Shown here: positions 1 through 8,684 of the stretch, one piece after another | Layout: each line of letters opens with the position of its first letter | Numbering within the stretch: the first letter of the stretch is position 1 | IMG/VR virus record: IMGVR_UViG_3300031951_000034 | Location: 1 to 64,000 of that record | Strand: one strand, 5' to 3' | From: a virus | DNA: 64,000 nucleotides | The notes under the pieces: model-generated | Seen by the model: only the letters and a program-made list of their open reading frames with translations | The model's database searches: none | Told to the model about the DNA's origin: nothing | Position numbers and translations under genes: made by a program

Positions 1-95
1 AAAATCCGAATGTAACTCCCAATCAAATATATGCAGATAAGAGATATATTCAGGACTATCAAAATTTCTTAAATAGAAATAAAAGAAGAAGGTAA
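1..95 (+). CDS. 3' end of an unidentified gene (partial)
   Basis: An open frame enters from the left edge and stops at TAA 93-95. It gives about 30 residues ending in a very basic tail (NRNKRRR). The last codons (AGA AGA AGG) also serve as the ribosome binding site of the next gene, which argues that the two are translationally linked. Too little is visible to name it; a head-module protein such as the portal would fit the position, but nothing in the residues proves that. Confidence 0.55.
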   Translation, partial: NPNVTPNQIYADKRYIQDYQNFLNRNKRRR

Positions 96-100
96 TAAAA

Positions 101-919
101 TTGATAAATAAAAAATCAGATTTTTTAGCCAGCGCGGCGTCTTTCATTCCAGTATTGGGGGGATCAATAGAGAAGAGTGGCAACGATCAATCAATTACAG
201 GAAGTCAAAGCACTCCTGGATTTTTAGGTCAATTAACAAAGGAAATAGTATTAGATCCACCTGTAGACGCTGTAAAAGATTTATCGTCATCAGCAAACCT
301 AGCATATTCTGGTGATCATGCTGGCGCTGGAGGTAAGTTTCTTTCTGGAGTTGGCAACGCTTTATTGACGGGATCTTCATTTGTCCCTGCTCTTGGGGTG
401 GCAGGAAAGGGAATTAGGCTATTAAGTAAAATTACCGGAGCTGGTGCAAAAGCCTTAAAATTGACTAATGCCGCAAGTAAGATTAATAGAGCTGGAGCTG
501 TTTCTTCAAAGTTTTTAAGGGCACCAAAAGCAATTCTGGGAAAGACCCCAGTATTGGGAGTATTAACGGGAAACAAAAATATATTTAAATATACAAAGCC
601 CCAAGCTGGTCAAAAATTTTTACAACCATCTAACTTATTAAGGTTAAGTGGAAACACAATGAAGGGTGTGGTCAATAGTGCACCCACCTTAGGAGCGGGT
701 CTAGGATTATCTGGAGCAGGCTCATTAATGTACTCATATAGCCCAAGTGGCCAAATGGATTCAATGCTGAATAGTAGTGTTTTTAGTGATATAATAGGAA
801 AAGACTTAACAGAAGAAATATCTGGACTATCCTCAAAGGATAAATTAAGAGTATTCCAGCACCTCAAAAACAAAACAGACATTCCAGAAAGAGTTCTAGG
901 CGACTGGACAAATTCATGA
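101..919 (+). CDS. Glycine/alanine-rich hydrophobic virion-type protein, unknown function
   Basis: This 272-residue protein is not recognised. It starts at TTG (101), chosen because AGAAGAAGG lies 8-16 bases upstream and no ATG occurs in a suitable place. Residues about 80-130 and 185-215 are rich in Gly, Ala and Leu with small-residue spacing typical of membrane-inserting or tightly packed helices (for example GAGLGLSGAGSL). The C-terminal 50 residues are polar and helical. It overlaps the next gene by four bases (ATGA). It shares the glycine-zipper character of three other proteins flanking the capsid genes, so an internal head or DNA-ejection role is a plausible inference only. Confidence 0.75.
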   Translation: MINKKSDFLASAASFIPVLGGSIEKSGNDQSITGSQSTPGFLGQLTKEIVLDPPVDAVKDLSSSANLAYSGDHAGAGGKFLSGVGNALLTGSSFVPALGVAGKGIRLLSKITGAGAKALKLTNAASKINRAGAVSSKFLRAPKAILGKTPVLGVLTGNKNIFKYTKPQAGQKFLQPSNLLRLSGNTMKGVVNSAPTLGAGLGLSGAGSLMYSYSPSGQMDSMLNSSVFSDIIGKDLTEEISGLSSKDKLRVFQHLKNKTDIPERVLGDWTNS

Positions 920-1812
920 GTAATATAAAAAGATTTTCAAGAGATTTTAGTGACGATCCAGATTACTCTCCTTCTTGGAGGGCTAACCAAGCATTCGAAT
1001 ATAGAAGGGTCCACAGGGAATTGCTTACTAGAGGGGAAGAAGATTTTGTTGTGATCCCAGAGGACGAGGACGATCAATACATAATAGATTATTTTTCATA
1101 TTTAGTTCATGGGGCCTGCAGATTCCCAGAAGTCAAATACGCACATTCTTGTTTTGTAAGTAATCACACAAGAGGATTTGGCACACAAATACAATCCATG
1201 CTTCTTGGCAAAAAGACACTTAAGGAAATCTCTTCAGAATTTAAAACAAAAGAGCAAAATATTGAGTGTTACTTAAAATTATTTTTCGATGTGTCTAGGT
1301 ATCTGGATAGTGAAAATTTTGTTTATTCAATTATTTCACCATATGATAGGTGGAAAGAGACTCCACAAGACGTAGTGGCAAGCTCAATATGGATGGGCAT
1401 TTCCTATGCGTTTGGCTGGGAGACAGCAAAATATATACTACAAAGAAGAATTAATGTGAACGATAGTATTGCTTCTAAGCTAGTAAATTCTATGAAGAAT
1501 TGCTTGGAGCTTCAGGCAAGTGAATATATACTTGGGGTTAGATTGATAAATCACGCTAGACCAAGTGACTTCGATAGACATATATCTTACACGAATGCAT
1601 TAAGTCTATCTGAGCAGACAAAACAAGGAGACGAAAATTTAAATTCAGATTTATTTAGAAAAGCACTTTGGGAAAGCATAACAGAGGTGTCATCGACGCT
1701 TAGCTACGATGATCCAGTTAGAAAAATAATCGGTGACAAAGAAAGAGAATCAAGAGGAGTAGACAAAAAAGAAATTAAAGAATTGACATATTTTTCTCCA
1801 CAACCATTATAA
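916..1812 (+). CDS. Unknown protein with a helix-turn-helix-like segment
   Basis: A 298-residue soluble protein, start ATG overlapping the upstream stop (ATGA). The N-terminus is charged; residues about 98-125 (GKKTLKEISSEFKTKEQNIECYL, split as GKKTLKEISSEF and KTKEQNIECYL) look like a helix-turn-helix of the kind seen in small terminase subunits and sigma region 4. The rest is helical without a catalytic motif I recognise. Its place at the head end of the head module, with a terminase-like gene at the other end of the window, makes a small terminase or packaging-associated role possible, but this is weak. Confidence 0.7.
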   Translation: MSNIKRFSRDFSDDPDYSPSWRANQAFEYRRVHRELLTRGEEDFVVIPEDEDDQYIIDYFSYLVHGACRFPEVKYAHSCFVSNHTRGFGTQIQSMLLGKKTLKEISSEFKTKEQNIECYLKLFFDVSRYLDSENFVYSIISPYDRWKETPQDVVASSIWMGISYAFGWETAKYILQRRINVNDSIASKLVNSMKNCLELQASEYILGVRLINHARPSDFDRHISYTNALSLSEQTKQGDENLNSDLFRKALWESITEVSSTLSYDDPVRKIIGDKERESRGVDKKEIKELTYFSPQPL

Positions 1813-1813
1813 T
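1783..1813 (+). promoter_or_regulatory. Candidate sigma70-type promoter before the 1837 gene
   Basis: TTGACA at 1783-1788 and TATAAT at 1808-1813 are both perfect hexamers, separated by 19 bases, slightly longer than ideal. They straddle the stop codon of the upstream gene and would start transcription about 15 bases before the ATG at 1837. That gene has no Shine-Dalgarno sequence. Confidence 0.4.
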
Positions 1814-1836
1814 TTATCTTAATATAATAAACACTT

Positions 1837-3252
1837 ATGATTTACGAGCGTATTGAAAAAGCACTTAATTCTGCTATCAAACTCCATAACTCTGGAACAA
1901 ATGCAAATGATAGTATTATAAAAGTAGCTAGAGAACATGAACTTAACCCAGAGACTATTAATAGAGTCATCGAAGCTTTCAATACTGCTAAGACAAAAGC
2001 TTATGTTAAAGTAGCAAAAGATAAATCAGCTGATTTTGACATAGCGGATAAAAAAACAGTAATAAATAGTGTATTCAACGAAGCTCAAATTCCTGCTAAT
2101 TCTGTTGTTTCAGAAATGAAAGAGGACTTGAATGATTTTCTTGCTACTGAAGAAGTATCTAAGACTGCTTCGGAAGAAGAGTTTAATATTGCAAGCACCT
2201 CGTCTATCCCCCTAGAATCAAGGATCAAAACAGCATTCTTCGCTATAAATGAACAGAACAGAGAATTAAGCGAAAAGAGAGATTACCTAATAGACAGCAG
2301 AGAGGCTTTCTATAAGGGGATGAAAGAAGCTTCAGAAATATTAGAGTTTACTGAAGAAAGAGAGAAAATAGCCGATTACGCTGCTCAAATTTTTTACGAG
2401 TATCAAGACAATAAACCAGCTGGAAGAATACTTGGGTTGATAGCTAAAGTCGCAAAGATAACAATAGATGATTTGTCTGAAAACTTATCTGGCGACATAA
2501 ATTATAGCGACAATAAATTTTTGAGATGCTTCTCCGGCCTAGTTGATTCTGAGTCTGCATATACTGACAGCGTAAAAGGATTTAATTCATTGGTTAGAGA
2601 TTGCTCAACCAAAGAAGCTGAATTAAGAAATTTAATCTGTGAGGCAAGTGGTATAAATAAAGAAGCTACTGCATCGAATTACTTGTGGAGCCCAGGAAGA
2701 GGAAATTTAGTTTCTACTCAAAAATTTGCAGAATTTCCATTCGACTTAATATCTGACTTTGATCAAATTGTTTTTGGTGACTCAAAAAAAAACACAATTA
2801 AGTCAATAAAAGTAGCTGACATGCTTAATCCAACAGCGGCTGTAATGAACCAGCTTGCAGATAATTTTAAGTCTAAGATAACTTCTTCAGATTCTGGCAT
2901 GGCTGGTGACGCCGCAAAAGGATATTCATTAAAGGTAAGAGGAATTGAAAGCCCTAAAAAACAACAGATAGATAAGCAAGAGATAGAAAACATCAAAAGA
3001 GAGGCTATCTTGAGAGAATTGATGAACGACGACATCATATCTCAGCAAGACCCATCGGAAATAGAAAATTCATACAATGCACTTATTCAATTGGCTCCAA
3101 ACGCTAGTATGATTAAGGATATAGCTAGGTCTGTACTCAGACAGGGTACAGCACAGGTGATAGACCCACATTTTGCTAATTCATTAGTTGAACTAGAAAA
3201 CAATTTATTAAAAACTAAAAACTTTGGTCAAGTTCAGCCACAACAAAGATGA
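1837..3252 (+). CDS. Helical head-module protein, unknown function
   Basis: A 471-residue, mostly alpha-helical, charged protein that I do not recognise. No membrane segment and no catalytic motif is visible. It contains several Lys-x-Ala-Ser tetrapeptides (KTAS at 109-112, KEAS at 163-166), a pattern recurring in neighbouring head proteins and resembling possible prohead-protease sites. The C-terminus ends in a Gln-rich tail (QVQPQQR). The ATG at 1837 follows an AT-rich 24-base gap without a Shine-Dalgarno sequence. The next gene overlaps its stop by four bases. A virion or core protein is likely by context. Confidence 0.75.
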   Translation: MIYERIEKALNSAIKLHNSGTNANDSIIKVAREHELNPETINRVIEAFNTAKTKAYVKVAKDKSADFDIADKKTVINSVFNEAQIPANSVVSEMKEDLNDFLATEEVSKTASEEEFNIASTSSIPLESRIKTAFFAINEQNRELSEKRDYLIDSREAFYKGMKEASEILEFTEEREKIADYAAQIFYEYQDNKPAGRILGLIAKVAKITIDDLSENLSGDINYSDNKFLRCFSGLVDSESAYTDSVKGFNSLVRDCSTKEAELRNLICEASGINKEATASNYLWSPGRGNLVSTQKFAEFPFDLISDFDQIVFGDSKKNTIKSIKVADMLNPTAAVMNQLADNFKSKITSSDSGMAGDAAKGYSLKVRGIESPKKQQIDKQEIENIKREAILRELMNDDIISQQDPSEIENSYNALIQLAPNASMIKDIARSVLRQGTAQVIDPHFANSLVELENNLLKTKNFGQVQPQQR

Positions 3253-3629
3253 AAACAAGAACCCTAAAATATATTTCAGATCAAAAATATTTCGTAGAGA
3301 TAAAAAATGAAGATTTCTCTGATGAAGACAATAAATTGATACAAAAATTTGGAGAGCCGGAAATAAATGTTGGTGGATTGTATGGAGAAGAGACTGTGCC
3401 TGGGGAAGCCCCAAGCCCAACAGCTGATTGGATACTCCCAAATAAATTTATTAAAGTCAAAAGAGGTTTTCAGCCATTTGTATGTTTTTTTGATAAAAGG
3501 TCCTTTACTGATGCGCAAACTAGAGCCAATTATCTAGCCGAGACGATTGTTACTAGAATACAATCTGCTATGTCTGTTCTCAGGTCCCAACAAGATTCAT
3601 ACACTAGTGAATCTGTAACAAATATTTAG
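3249..3629 (+). CDS. Small unknown head-module protein
   Basis: A 126-residue protein with start ATG overlapping the previous stop (ATGA). The N-terminal half is beta-like and acidic with a Gly/Pro-rich middle (GLYGEETVPGEAPSPTADW); the C-terminal third is a basic-to-neutral helix (RANYLAETIVTRIQSAMSV). No recognised family. Its tight coupling to the 1837 gene suggests a paired role. Confidence 0.7.
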   Translation: MKTRTLKYISDQKYFVEIKNEDFSDEDNKLIQKFGEPEINVGGLYGEETVPGEAPSPTADWILPNKFIKVKRGFQPFVCFFDKRSFTDAQTRANYLAETIVTRIQSAMSVLRSQQDSYTSESVTNI

Positions 3630-3645
3630 TAAGTAATTTTACAAG

Positions 3646-4509
3646 ATGTATATGATTTTAGAAAATGTTTTGACAAAAGTGCATGAAAAACTAGCTAATG
3701 ACGAAATCGGGTTAGCAATGCAAAAGTGTGACTCTGAGATGGGTGAACTTGCTCTAACTTGCTTGAGAGCAAAAAGAGTTAAACAAGCGCAATCACCAGA
3801 CTTAAATTCAATAAAAGATTTTATTTTGAGTGGGTTAAATTCCGCTGGTGATAAAATTAATAGCATCCCAGGAGGAAAAAATATCGCTGGTGGCATAGGT
3901 GGGGCAGCGCTAGGTGGTCTATTTGGAAATCTTTCTTCATCTAAGGGCGAGTTCGAAACAGATGATGACTTCAAAAGAAGAAAAAGAAACTCAACACTGA
4001 GTGGGTTGGTTGCTGGCGGTGCTGTTGGTGCTTCTGTACCATCTATATTAAATGGCTTGGGCAACACAGCTAAATCTATTGTTGCTGGTGATGGTGACCA
4101 AAAAGATACAATTAAGGATAAAGCTAAGAGCGTACTTAATCCCAATACTATATTGGGCACAGTGGGACTTGGTGGTGGCGGATTTTTGAATAATTATTTA
4201 ACTAAAAATAATTTAGCAACACTAACGAATAAAGCTAGGGAAGAAGGTGGAGAAGCTTTTCAAAAGGCTATAGGAGACCACACATATGGATCTGATACAG
4301 CTTTATTTAAAAAGTTAGAGAAATTTATGTCAAAAAGGGTCGGCGGTGGACTTGGTTCTCCTATAGTTAGAAAAGACCCAATGATTATGAGGGCATTAAA
4401 GAGTGCTTTAAAGAGAAAAATTTTATTACCGGTTGCTGGAGCTGCTGCGCTACCAGCATTAAATGAATTGTATCTTGGGGACAAATTCTTCGATAAACCA
4501 GCATTTTAA
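3646..4509 (+). CDS. Glycine-zipper membrane-hairpin-type virion protein
   Basis: A 287-residue protein with a helical, charged N-terminus (1-60), then two glycine-rich hydrophobic stretches (about residues 72-100, GGIGGAALGGLFG, and 118-145, GLVAGGAVGASVPSIL) separated by a charged segment with a basic run (FKRRKRN). A third Gly-rich patch lies near residue 175. This hairpin architecture recurs in the 9770 and 11527 genes. Such segments are typical of proteins that insert in membranes or pack inside virions. The Met-Tyr-Met start follows AAG at a short distance; the neighbouring ATG codons leave the exact start uncertain by a few residues. The family is not recognised. Confidence 0.72.
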   Translation: MYMILENVLTKVHEKLANDEIGLAMQKCDSEMGELALTCLRAKRVKQAQSPDLNSIKDFILSGLNSAGDKINSIPGGKNIAGGIGGAALGGLFGNLSSSKGEFETDDDFKRRKRNSTLSGLVAGGAVGASVPSILNGLGNTAKSIVAGDGDQKDTIKDKAKSVLNPNTILGTVGLGGGGFLNNYLTKNNLATLTNKAREEGGEAFQKAIGDHTYGSDTALFKKLEKFMSKRVGGGLGSPIVRKDPMIMRALKSALKRKILLPVAGAAALPALNELYLGDKFFDKPAF

Positions 4510-4512
4510 TAA

Positions 4513-5841
4513 ATGAGAAAATTAATTTTCAACGACTCGTTTGAGTATCCAGATGCGGAGTATCTGGTCAAAATAATTGATGACCCACAGAGAAGGGATA
4601 AAATAGCTTCGTCTGTTAGACATAGCTGGGGGGACATAGAGCCAATAAAAAATCACGCAATAATTCACTTAATTGCGCTTGGATCATTCGAAAAGACCGG
4701 AAGCAATTTAAACTTTGATGCTTTTGAGGAGGAGGTTTGTAAAAAATCTCATCCAACTTTCGTGAAGAAAGCTAAATTATACAGGCATCATAATAGTAAA
4801 GTCCCACATGAGCAGAGAGATGGAGACGTAATTAAATCTGCATACAATGAAAAAATGGGAAGAGTTGAGTTAGCTATTGCCGCTAATATAGACAAATGTG
4901 CTGACTGGCTTGGCAGAGTTGAAAGAGGTGGAGATGTTAAATTTTCTATGGGCTGGCATTGCGATAATGATGTTTGCTCTATATGCGGAAATGTAAGTAA
5001 AGCCCCGTCTGAATATTGCATTCACGTCAAGAAGGCCGCTCCACATCCATTTGGTAGAAATAAGATATTGTCAGATGGTAGAAAGTGTTTTGTATATAAC
5101 AGAGAGGGGTACTGGAACGACATATCATTTGTTGATCGTGGGGCAGACATGATAGCAATGGATTTAGCTAAAATCGCTGGGTTAGACCCAAGTGAGCCAA
5201 TGGGGGGAGCTGAACTAGCAGAGCTAATAGAAAATAGGATTTTATCTACACCCAAACTAGCTATAGCTGAAAAACTTTCTAAAATTCAAAAATACATAGA
5301 TGCAGTTGGCGTTAATGCTCCAAAAAATGTTTTAGACAAAACAGATCTATCTGAATCGGCAATAAGAGAATTACAGAAAAAAAATCCAAAAGATATGTTT
5401 GGTTGCTTATCAAAGAATGCATCAATTCTTCCTTTTAGGGTTTTTTATAAACTTGCTTCTGGATCTAGGTATAATGACTTTAAAAATTTAATAGACGAAA
5501 CAGAAGATGTAATAAGTGAGTGCATAAGACTTGAACTTAAAGAGGCTTCCAGTTTAGAGCAAATTGCATCTATCCATGACTTTGATTCATCTTGTAGTGG
5601 AAATATATCCATTACACAAAACACAAAAAACGAAATAAATAAATTTATCTTATCTTCAGAAGTTCAGGACGAAAAAATAAAAAAAGCAGTTCTTTACAAT
5701 GAGGAATTAAATGATAAAAAAACTTCTATAAAGCCAGAGTCTCGTGCTATGGTAAGACAATACCTAGCTTACAAGGTTGCTGCTTTAAATGATATATCCG
5801 CTAATGATGATGTAATATTCAATGCTTTTATGTTGAATTGA
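4513..5841 (+). CDS. Prohead maturation protease-like protein with zinc-knuckle insertion
   Basis: A 442-residue protein resembling phage head-maturation serine proteases. Seen in the sequence: a paired histidine (H92-H93 in LYRHHNS), an RVE strand, and KFSMG with S145 in the usual nucleophile context, then DISFVDRGAD (203-212), a strand-loop typical of this protease type. Directly after the serine sits a Cys4/CysHis knuckle (C155-x2-C158, C169-x-H171), a variant I associate with proteases of large phages. Residues 230-442 form an extra helical domain with several K-x-A-S motifs. It lies immediately upstream of the scaffold and capsid genes, the expected place for processing the prohead. The exact catalytic residues are inferred. 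Confidence 0.75.
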   Translation: MRKLIFNDSFEYPDAEYLVKIIDDPQRRDKIASSVRHSWGDIEPIKNHAIIHLIALGSFEKTGSNLNFDAFEEEVCKKSHPTFVKKAKLYRHHNSKVPHEQRDGDVIKSAYNEKMGRVELAIAANIDKCADWLGRVERGGDVKFSMGWHCDNDVCSICGNVSKAPSEYCIHVKKAAPHPFGRNKILSDGRKCFVYNREGYWNDISFVDRGADMIAMDLAKIAGLDPSEPMGGAELAELIENRILSTPKLAIAEKLSKIQKYIDAVGVNAPKNVLDKTDLSESAIRELQKKNPKDMFGCLSKNASILPFRVFYKLASGSRYNDFKNLIDETEDVISECIRLELKEASSLEQIASIHDFDSSCSGNISITQNTKNEINKFILSSEVQDEKIKKAVLYNEELNDKKTSIKPESRAMVRQYLAYKVAALNDISANDDVIFNAFMLN

Positions 5842-5902
5842 CATTCAAAAAAAGAGTGGACACAAAACTAAATACAAAATAAAATCAAAAAATATAAATA
5901 TT

Positions 5903-7597
5903 ATGAGTAAAAGAAAAGCTCCCAAATTTAACACAGTCCTTGAAGACTTTCGCAGATTCATCGGTGAATCTAAAACAGCTGAAGAGTCCCAAGGAAATAA
6001 CGAAACATCCATCTCAAAGGGCACTAGTGACTCTGAAGTAAATCAAGCTCTTCCTGGTTCTGGAAAAGCAACCGGTTCTAATTCAGACAAGGGGTTGTCC
6101 ATGGGTGTCGAAGCCACAGAAAAAGCTCCAGGAACAAAAGAGCCAACTCAAGAAGAGCGTTCCAGAAAAGAGTGTTCGCCATCTAGCAAGATTGCTGAGG
6201 ATGGTTCTGCTGCTGACCTTGTTAACAAACTTTTGAGTAATATCAAGCTTGCCACAGAAGAGCTCGAAAAACAGGCTGAAATGCCAGAGCAATTAAAGAA
6301 GGTTGTGGAAGAAAAAAAAGAGGATTCTGCTGAAGAAAAAGAAGAGTCGTCTGATGAAAAGGAAGAAGACAAGGAAGACAAGGAAGACAAAGAAGCTGCC
6401 GAAAAAAAATTAACAGAGGCTCAAAAAAAAATTGATTTAAACTCCAATGGCAAAATAGAGTCGAAAGATCTAGAAGCCCTCAGAAAAGAAGACAAACCCA
6501 AGGTTGCAGAAGATACAGTTAACACAGAAGAGGGTAAAGAAGAGGGTAAAGAAGAGGTTAAAGAAGCAAGCTCCAATGAAATAGACGAAGATGCGTTAGC
6601 GGAAAAAATTGCAATGCACTACAGAAATGTCTCTGTAGGATATGAATTAGGCAAGTTCCTGTTTAAGACCCTTGAGGATAAAATGGCTGAAGAAGCTGTA
6701 GCCCCCCAAGAAGCTCCAGAAGCTGGTTCGGCTGAAGGATCTGAGATTGAACTTATATTGCAAGCATTACAAGAATTAGTTCAAGAAGGACAAATATCAG
6801 AGGAGCAAGCACAACAGGTTTTAATGCAACTTCAATCTGCTACTGAGGGTGGCGCTGCTCCAGAAGGTGCTGCACCTGAACAGGAAGAAGCTCCAGAGGA
6901 AGCAACAGAAGAAGCTCCAGAAGAAGAAGAGCCCAAAACAGCATCTCTTTTTTCTGAAAAAGAAATAAAAGAAATTGAGACTAATATTAATAGTAAAGTA
7001 GCTGAATGGGTTTCTGAAGGCAAAACAGACAAAGAAATAACTGAACTCGTTAAGCAAGCTGCTGAAAACGATGCGAAAATTATTAACGAAAAAAAATCAG
7101 AAAAATTAGCCGCTGATGCTAATAACAGAAAGCTTGCAGCACTTGTTGAGCTTGGTTATTCGACTGAGCAAATCGAGGAATATTTCAAGACAGCACAGCA
7201 GCAAGATGAATTAAACAAAGCCATTGATAAAATGGTTTGCGATAAAGTTGCTGAGTTGAAAGAAGCTGGCAAAAATGACGCTGAAATAACTGAATACCTT
7301 AATCAAGCTGCCGTTGAGGACGCTAAATTAATTAAGTCCGCAATGGAACAAGAAAGTATCCAGGCCGCTATCTTAAATAAAGTCGCTGAAGAGAGAAAGC
7401 AAAAGATGGCCAATGTGTCTCCAGAAGTTCAACAAATCCTTCAAGCGCTTGAAGCCCTTCTTCAGTCTGGTCAGATCAGCGAAGAAGAAGCTATGCAAGT
7501 ATTACAAGAATTAGGCTTATCTGGCGGAGGAGAAGAAGCCGCTGCTGCACCAGCTGCACCCGAGGCTCAAGCTCCAGTTCCACCGCAAGCTGCTTAA
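5903..7597 (+). CDS. Acidic scaffold/core-like protein with internal repeats
   Basis: A 564-residue, extremely Glu/Lys-rich coiled-coil protein. The N-terminal 100 residues are polar and disordered; about 105-210 is a charged coiled-coil; 270 to the end contains two kinds of duplicated module. One is an ILQALxxLxQxGQISEExAxQVLxxL helix pair, near residues 280 and 510. The other is VAExxxxGKxDxEITExxxQAA, near residues 370 and 450. Gln/Pro/Ala-rich linkers separate them. Position between the protease and the capsid genes, acidity and repeats all fit a scaffold or prohead core protein destined for proteolysis. KTAS and KEAS motifs may be processing sites (inference). There is no Shine-Dalgarno sequence; a TATAAATA string sits 3 bases before the ATG. 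Confidence 0.7.
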   Translation: MSKRKAPKFNTVLEDFRRFIGESKTAEESQGNNETSISKGTSDSEVNQALPGSGKATGSNSDKGLSMGVEATEKAPGTKEPTQEERSRKECSPSSKIAEDGSAADLVNKLLSNIKLATEELEKQAEMPEQLKKVVEEKKEDSAEEKEESSDEKEEDKEDKEDKEAAEKKLTEAQKKIDLNSNGKIESKDLEALRKEDKPKVAEDTVNTEEGKEEGKEEVKEASSNEIDEDALAEKIAMHYRNVSVGYELGKFLFKTLEDKMAEEAVAPQEAPEAGSAEGSEIELILQALQELVQEGQISEEQAQQVLMQLQSATEGGAAPEGAAPEQEEAPEEATEEAPEEEEPKTASLFSEKEIKEIETNINSKVAEWVSEGKTDKEITELVKQAAENDAKIINEKKSEKLAADANNRKLAALVELGYSTEQIEEYFKTAQQQDELNKAIDKMVCDKVAELKEAGKNDAEITEYLNQAAVEDAKLIKSAMEQESIQAAILNKVAEERKQKMANVSPEVQQILQALEALLQSGQISEEEAMQVLQELGLSGGGEEAAAAPAAPEAQAPVPPQAA

Positions 7598-7621
7598 TAA
7601 AAAAAGGAGTAAAATATAAAT

Positions 7622-8014
7622 ATGAACAATTTTAAAGAATTAATCGAAAACGCTGCAAAGCTTGCAGAACAAGCCATACCAGCGTTTAAGGATCAAGAAA
7701 AACTCAAGGAAATAGAGCCACTTTATGAAAGTGCCGTTAAAAAAGCTGAACAACTTGAAAAAGTTGCTTCTTCCGAAAAAGAAAGCTTTAGATCTGGATT
7801 AAATAAAATAGCCGACACTTTAGTTACTAGAGGTATCTTAGAAGAGTCGAATAAAGTAGCATTTGTTTCTTCAATTGCTGATAACCCAACTGAAATCTTC
7901 AACGTGTTAGATAAAGTTGCTTCTGAACTAAAAGCAGAGAGCTTTGGTCAGCCAAGCAACTTGCAATCTCTCTCGGAATTAGATCCATTTGAGAAATTAG
8001 TAATGGAAGGATAA
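7622..8014 (+). CDS. Small helical head protein, unknown
   Basis: A 130-residue helical, Lys/Glu/Ala-rich protein, start ATG with a clear AAAGGAG element 12 bases upstream. It carries K-x-A-S motifs (KVASSEKE, KVASELKAE), like its head-module neighbours. It may be a second core or scaffold component, or a small capsid-associated protein. It is followed by a 146-base non-coding leader before the decoration gene. Confidence 0.68.
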   Translation: MNNFKELIENAAKLAEQAIPAFKDQEKLKEIEPLYESAVKKAEQLEKVASSEKESFRSGLNKIADTLVTRGILEESNKVAFVSSIADNPTEIFNVLDKVASELKAESFGQPSNLQSLSELDPFEKLVMEG

Positions 8015-8084
8015 TAAAAGTATTGATTATTTTTAATTAATATAACAAAATATTAAAAATCAGTTTATTCAAGAGTTTAAATTG

Positions 8085-8124
8085 ATATCGTCAGGCTCAC
8101 GAGACGATGCTACTAGAAGTAGTA
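8085..8124 (+). promoter_or_regulatory. Two hairpins in the leader of the decoration/capsid genes
   Basis: The 146-base gap 8015-8160 is AT-rich in its first half. It then holds two consecutive hairpins: ATCGTC 8087-8092 with GACGAT 8103-8108, and TACTA 8111-8115 with TAGTA 8120-8124 around a GAAG loop. They precede the AAGGAAA ribosome site of the next gene. They may stabilise the capsid mRNA; no terminator T-run follows them. Confidence 0.4.
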
Positions 8125-8160
8125 TGAAGTAGGAGCAAAACTAAAAAAAAGGAAACAAAC

Positions 8161-8667
8161 ATGTCTCTCGAAGTTAACGTAAATATCGTGAAGGGTTGGC
8201 CAAATCCTTCTGTCGTTGAGAAAAGCCTTGCTGCGGCCACTGGCGTGTCACTCTTTCAGGGTGATATTGCTGTTGTCGACTCCACTGGTAAGTGGACTAA
8301 AGCAGCTCATGGCACTACAATGACTCTTAGCGCTCTTCCATTTATCATAATGGTTGACAGCACAGACCCATCCACAAATCGTGGATCTCACATTCCATCC
8401 AGTTATCGTCAATTAGCGTATGGCGCTATTCACGGTATTGGATTCACCAATGCCCTCGAAATCGAAACAACTAATTACAAAACCACTGATTCTTATTCTG
8501 TTGGCTCTGAATTGGCTGTCGGTTCGGGATCGGGCGGAACGGTTGCTGGACAATTGAAACTCGCCGCTACAGGTGAAATCGTGATTGGAACAGTTACTCG
8601 TGCTCCATATACACTTGGAAACAAAACATATCTTACTTTTGTTCCAAGAGAAAATAGAACTAAATAA
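8161..8667 (+). CDS. Probable capsid decoration/stabilisation protein
   Basis: A 168-residue, beta-rich protein with Gly/Ser/Thr-rich loops and no long helices. It sits directly before the major capsid gene (17-base gap), the usual position of decoration or head-stabilising proteins such as lambda gpD-type or head-fibre proteins. Its codons use more C/G-ending triplets than neighbours, a sign of high expression shared with the capsid, sheath and tube genes. It has a good AAGGAAA ribosome site. The assignment rests on context and fold character, not on a recognised signature. Confidence 0.6.
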   Translation: MSLEVNVNIVKGWPNPSVVEKSLAAATGVSLFQGDIAVVDSTGKWTKAAHGTTMTLSALPFIIMVDSTDPSTNRGSHIPSSYRQLAYGAIHGIGFTNALEIETTNYKTTDSYSVGSELAVGSGSGGTVAGQLKLAATGEIVIGTVTRAPYTLGNKTYLTFVPRENRTK

Positions 8668-8684
8668 TTGGAGAATAATTTAAA

